From contig JBMOHS010000209.1 in the NCBI GenBank assembly GCA_049317725.1, positions 1 through 6,231 of the forward strand: a DNA stretch of 6,231 bases, given 5' to 3'. Below the pieces are notes generated by a model, which searched no databases, was not told the DNA's origin, and saw nothing but the letters and a program-made list of their open reading frames with translations. The position numbers and the translations under genes are program-made. Positions 5,620 to 6,231 of the stretch are shown piece by piece (within the stretch, counting starts at the first letter, position 1; every line of letters starts with the position of its first letter). The stretch comes from CAIOZW01 sp049317725. GTDB lineage: Bacteria > Acidobacteriota > Blastocatellia > RBC074.

Positions 5620-6231
5620 ATGAGGAAAGGATATCAGCAGTGGATCCGTCGAGGGGCCGTGGCCGCCACTCTGCTCCTGGCGATCGTGGGATGGGCAGAG
5701 CCGTGGCAGGGGTCGAGCCAGGGGGAGCACTGGGCCTTTCGGGCACCGGTGCGTCCGGTGGTGCCGGCACCCAGCCAGAAGGCTTGGGTACGCAATCCGA
5801 TCGACGCCTTCGTCTTGGCGCGGTTGGAGCGGGAGGGGCTGACGCCCTCAGCGCGGGCGGGGCGAGAGACGCTGCTGCGAAGGTTGAGCCTGGACCTGAT
5901 CGGGCTGCCGCCGACGCCGGAGGAGATGGAGCGATTCCTGGCGGACACGCGACCGGACGCCTACGAGCGGGAGGTCGATCGATTGCTGGCCTCGCCCCAT
6001 TTCGGCGAGCGCTGGGGGCGGCTCTGGCTCGACGCGGCGCGGTATGCCGATTCAGACGGGTATGAGAAGGACAAGGTGCGCTGGGCGTGGTTCTACCGGG
6101 ACTGGGTGATCCGGGCGATCAACACGGACCTGCCCTACGACCGGTTCATCATCGAGCAGATCGCGGGGGACCTCCTGCCAAGCGCGACGCAGGACCAAGT
6201 GGTGGCGACCGGCTTTCTGCGCAATTCGATG
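5620..6231 (+). CDS. Secreted DUF1549 (PSCyt2-type) protein, 3' truncated by window edge
   Basis: The frame is open for 204 codons to the right edge, so only the N-terminal part is present. Residues 1-26 look like a signal peptide (KGYQQWIRR basic start, then a hydrophobic AVAATLLLAIVGWA core). The mature part opens with HWAF (37-40) and carries the DUF1549 landmarks in order: NPIDAFVLARLEREGL (59-74), RRLSLDLIGLPPTPEE (87-102), DRLLASPHFGERWGRLWLD (120-138), ARYADSDGYEKD (140-151), and IEQIAGDLLP (178-187). Full-length relatives usually continue into a DUF1553 domain, and many begin with a PSCyt1 haem-binding domain. Here there is no CXXCH, and HWAF follows the signal peptide almost directly, so this is a form lacking the N-terminal cytochrome. 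The biochemical role of the family is not established. Relatives often neighbour a DUF1501 gene, which would lie outside this window. Confidence 0.9.
   Translation, partial: MRKGYQQWIRRGAVAATLLLAIVGWAEPWQGSSQGEHWAFRAPVRPVVPAPSQKAWVRNPIDAFVLARLEREGLTPSARAGRETLLRRLSLDLIGLPPTPEEMERFLADTRPDAYEREVDRLLASPHFGERWGRLWLDAARYADSDGYEKDKVRWAWFYRDWVIRAINTDLPYDRFIIEQIAGDLLPSATQDQVVATGFLRNSM

Noticed and set aside
5640..6065. 141-codon plus-strand frame inside the DUF1549 gene
   Set aside because: It is a shadow frame rich in alanine and glycine; the frame starting at 5620 encodes unmistakable DUF1549 motifs.

Overview
The window is GC-rich bacterial chromosome. It holds four complete protein genes and one truncated gene, with short gaps between genes except for one 669-base spacer. 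The best clue to the organism is the right-hand gene, which encodes a secreted DUF1549 (PSCyt2-type) protein. That family is greatly expanded in Planctomycetes and Verrucomicrobia. A phosphohexomutase with an FGTSGWRAI start and a YjeQ-type GTPase with a WGW...EEQFAP start also fit the PVC superphylum. The phylum is inferred from family knowledge; no rRNA or other marker is present.

Layout. Bases 1-257 hold no gene I can defend, but include a striking C/T-rich tract (about 27-85). Then comes rsgA on the plus strand (258-1298), a 30S ribosome-assembly GTPase. It converges on a minus-strand gene for a polytopic GT-C/GT39-type glycosyltransferase (1413-3020), which has its own intrinsic terminator at 1341-1375. 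A second minus-strand intrinsic terminator (3051-3087) closes a two-gene operon: an alpha-D-phosphohexomutase, probably phosphoglucomutase (3538-4950), followed 10 bases later by a small FtsB/DivIC-like membrane coiled-coil protein (3132-3527, GTG start). Bases 4951-5619 form a divergent intergenic region. It contains a perfect 9-bp inverted repeat (5269-5290), weak promoter candidates, some short unassigned reading frames, and a leader hairpin (5559-5590) just before a strong Shine-Dalgarno. The DUF1549 gene starts at 5620 and runs off the right edge.

How the genes relate. The mutase makes hexose-1-phosphate used for nucleotide sugars, glycogen or envelope polymers. The FtsB/DivIC-like protein belongs to cell division, and the GT39-like enzyme probably puts sugar on envelope lipid or protein. 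The minus-strand block therefore has a loose cell-envelope theme, but the terminator at 3051-3087 argues that the glycosyltransferase is a separate transcription unit. rsgA and the DUF1549 gene look functionally independent.

I found no tRNA, rRNA, CRISPR array, insertion sequence or phage gene, and no convincing evidence of a new multi-gene system. The least explained part is the 4951-5619 spacer.
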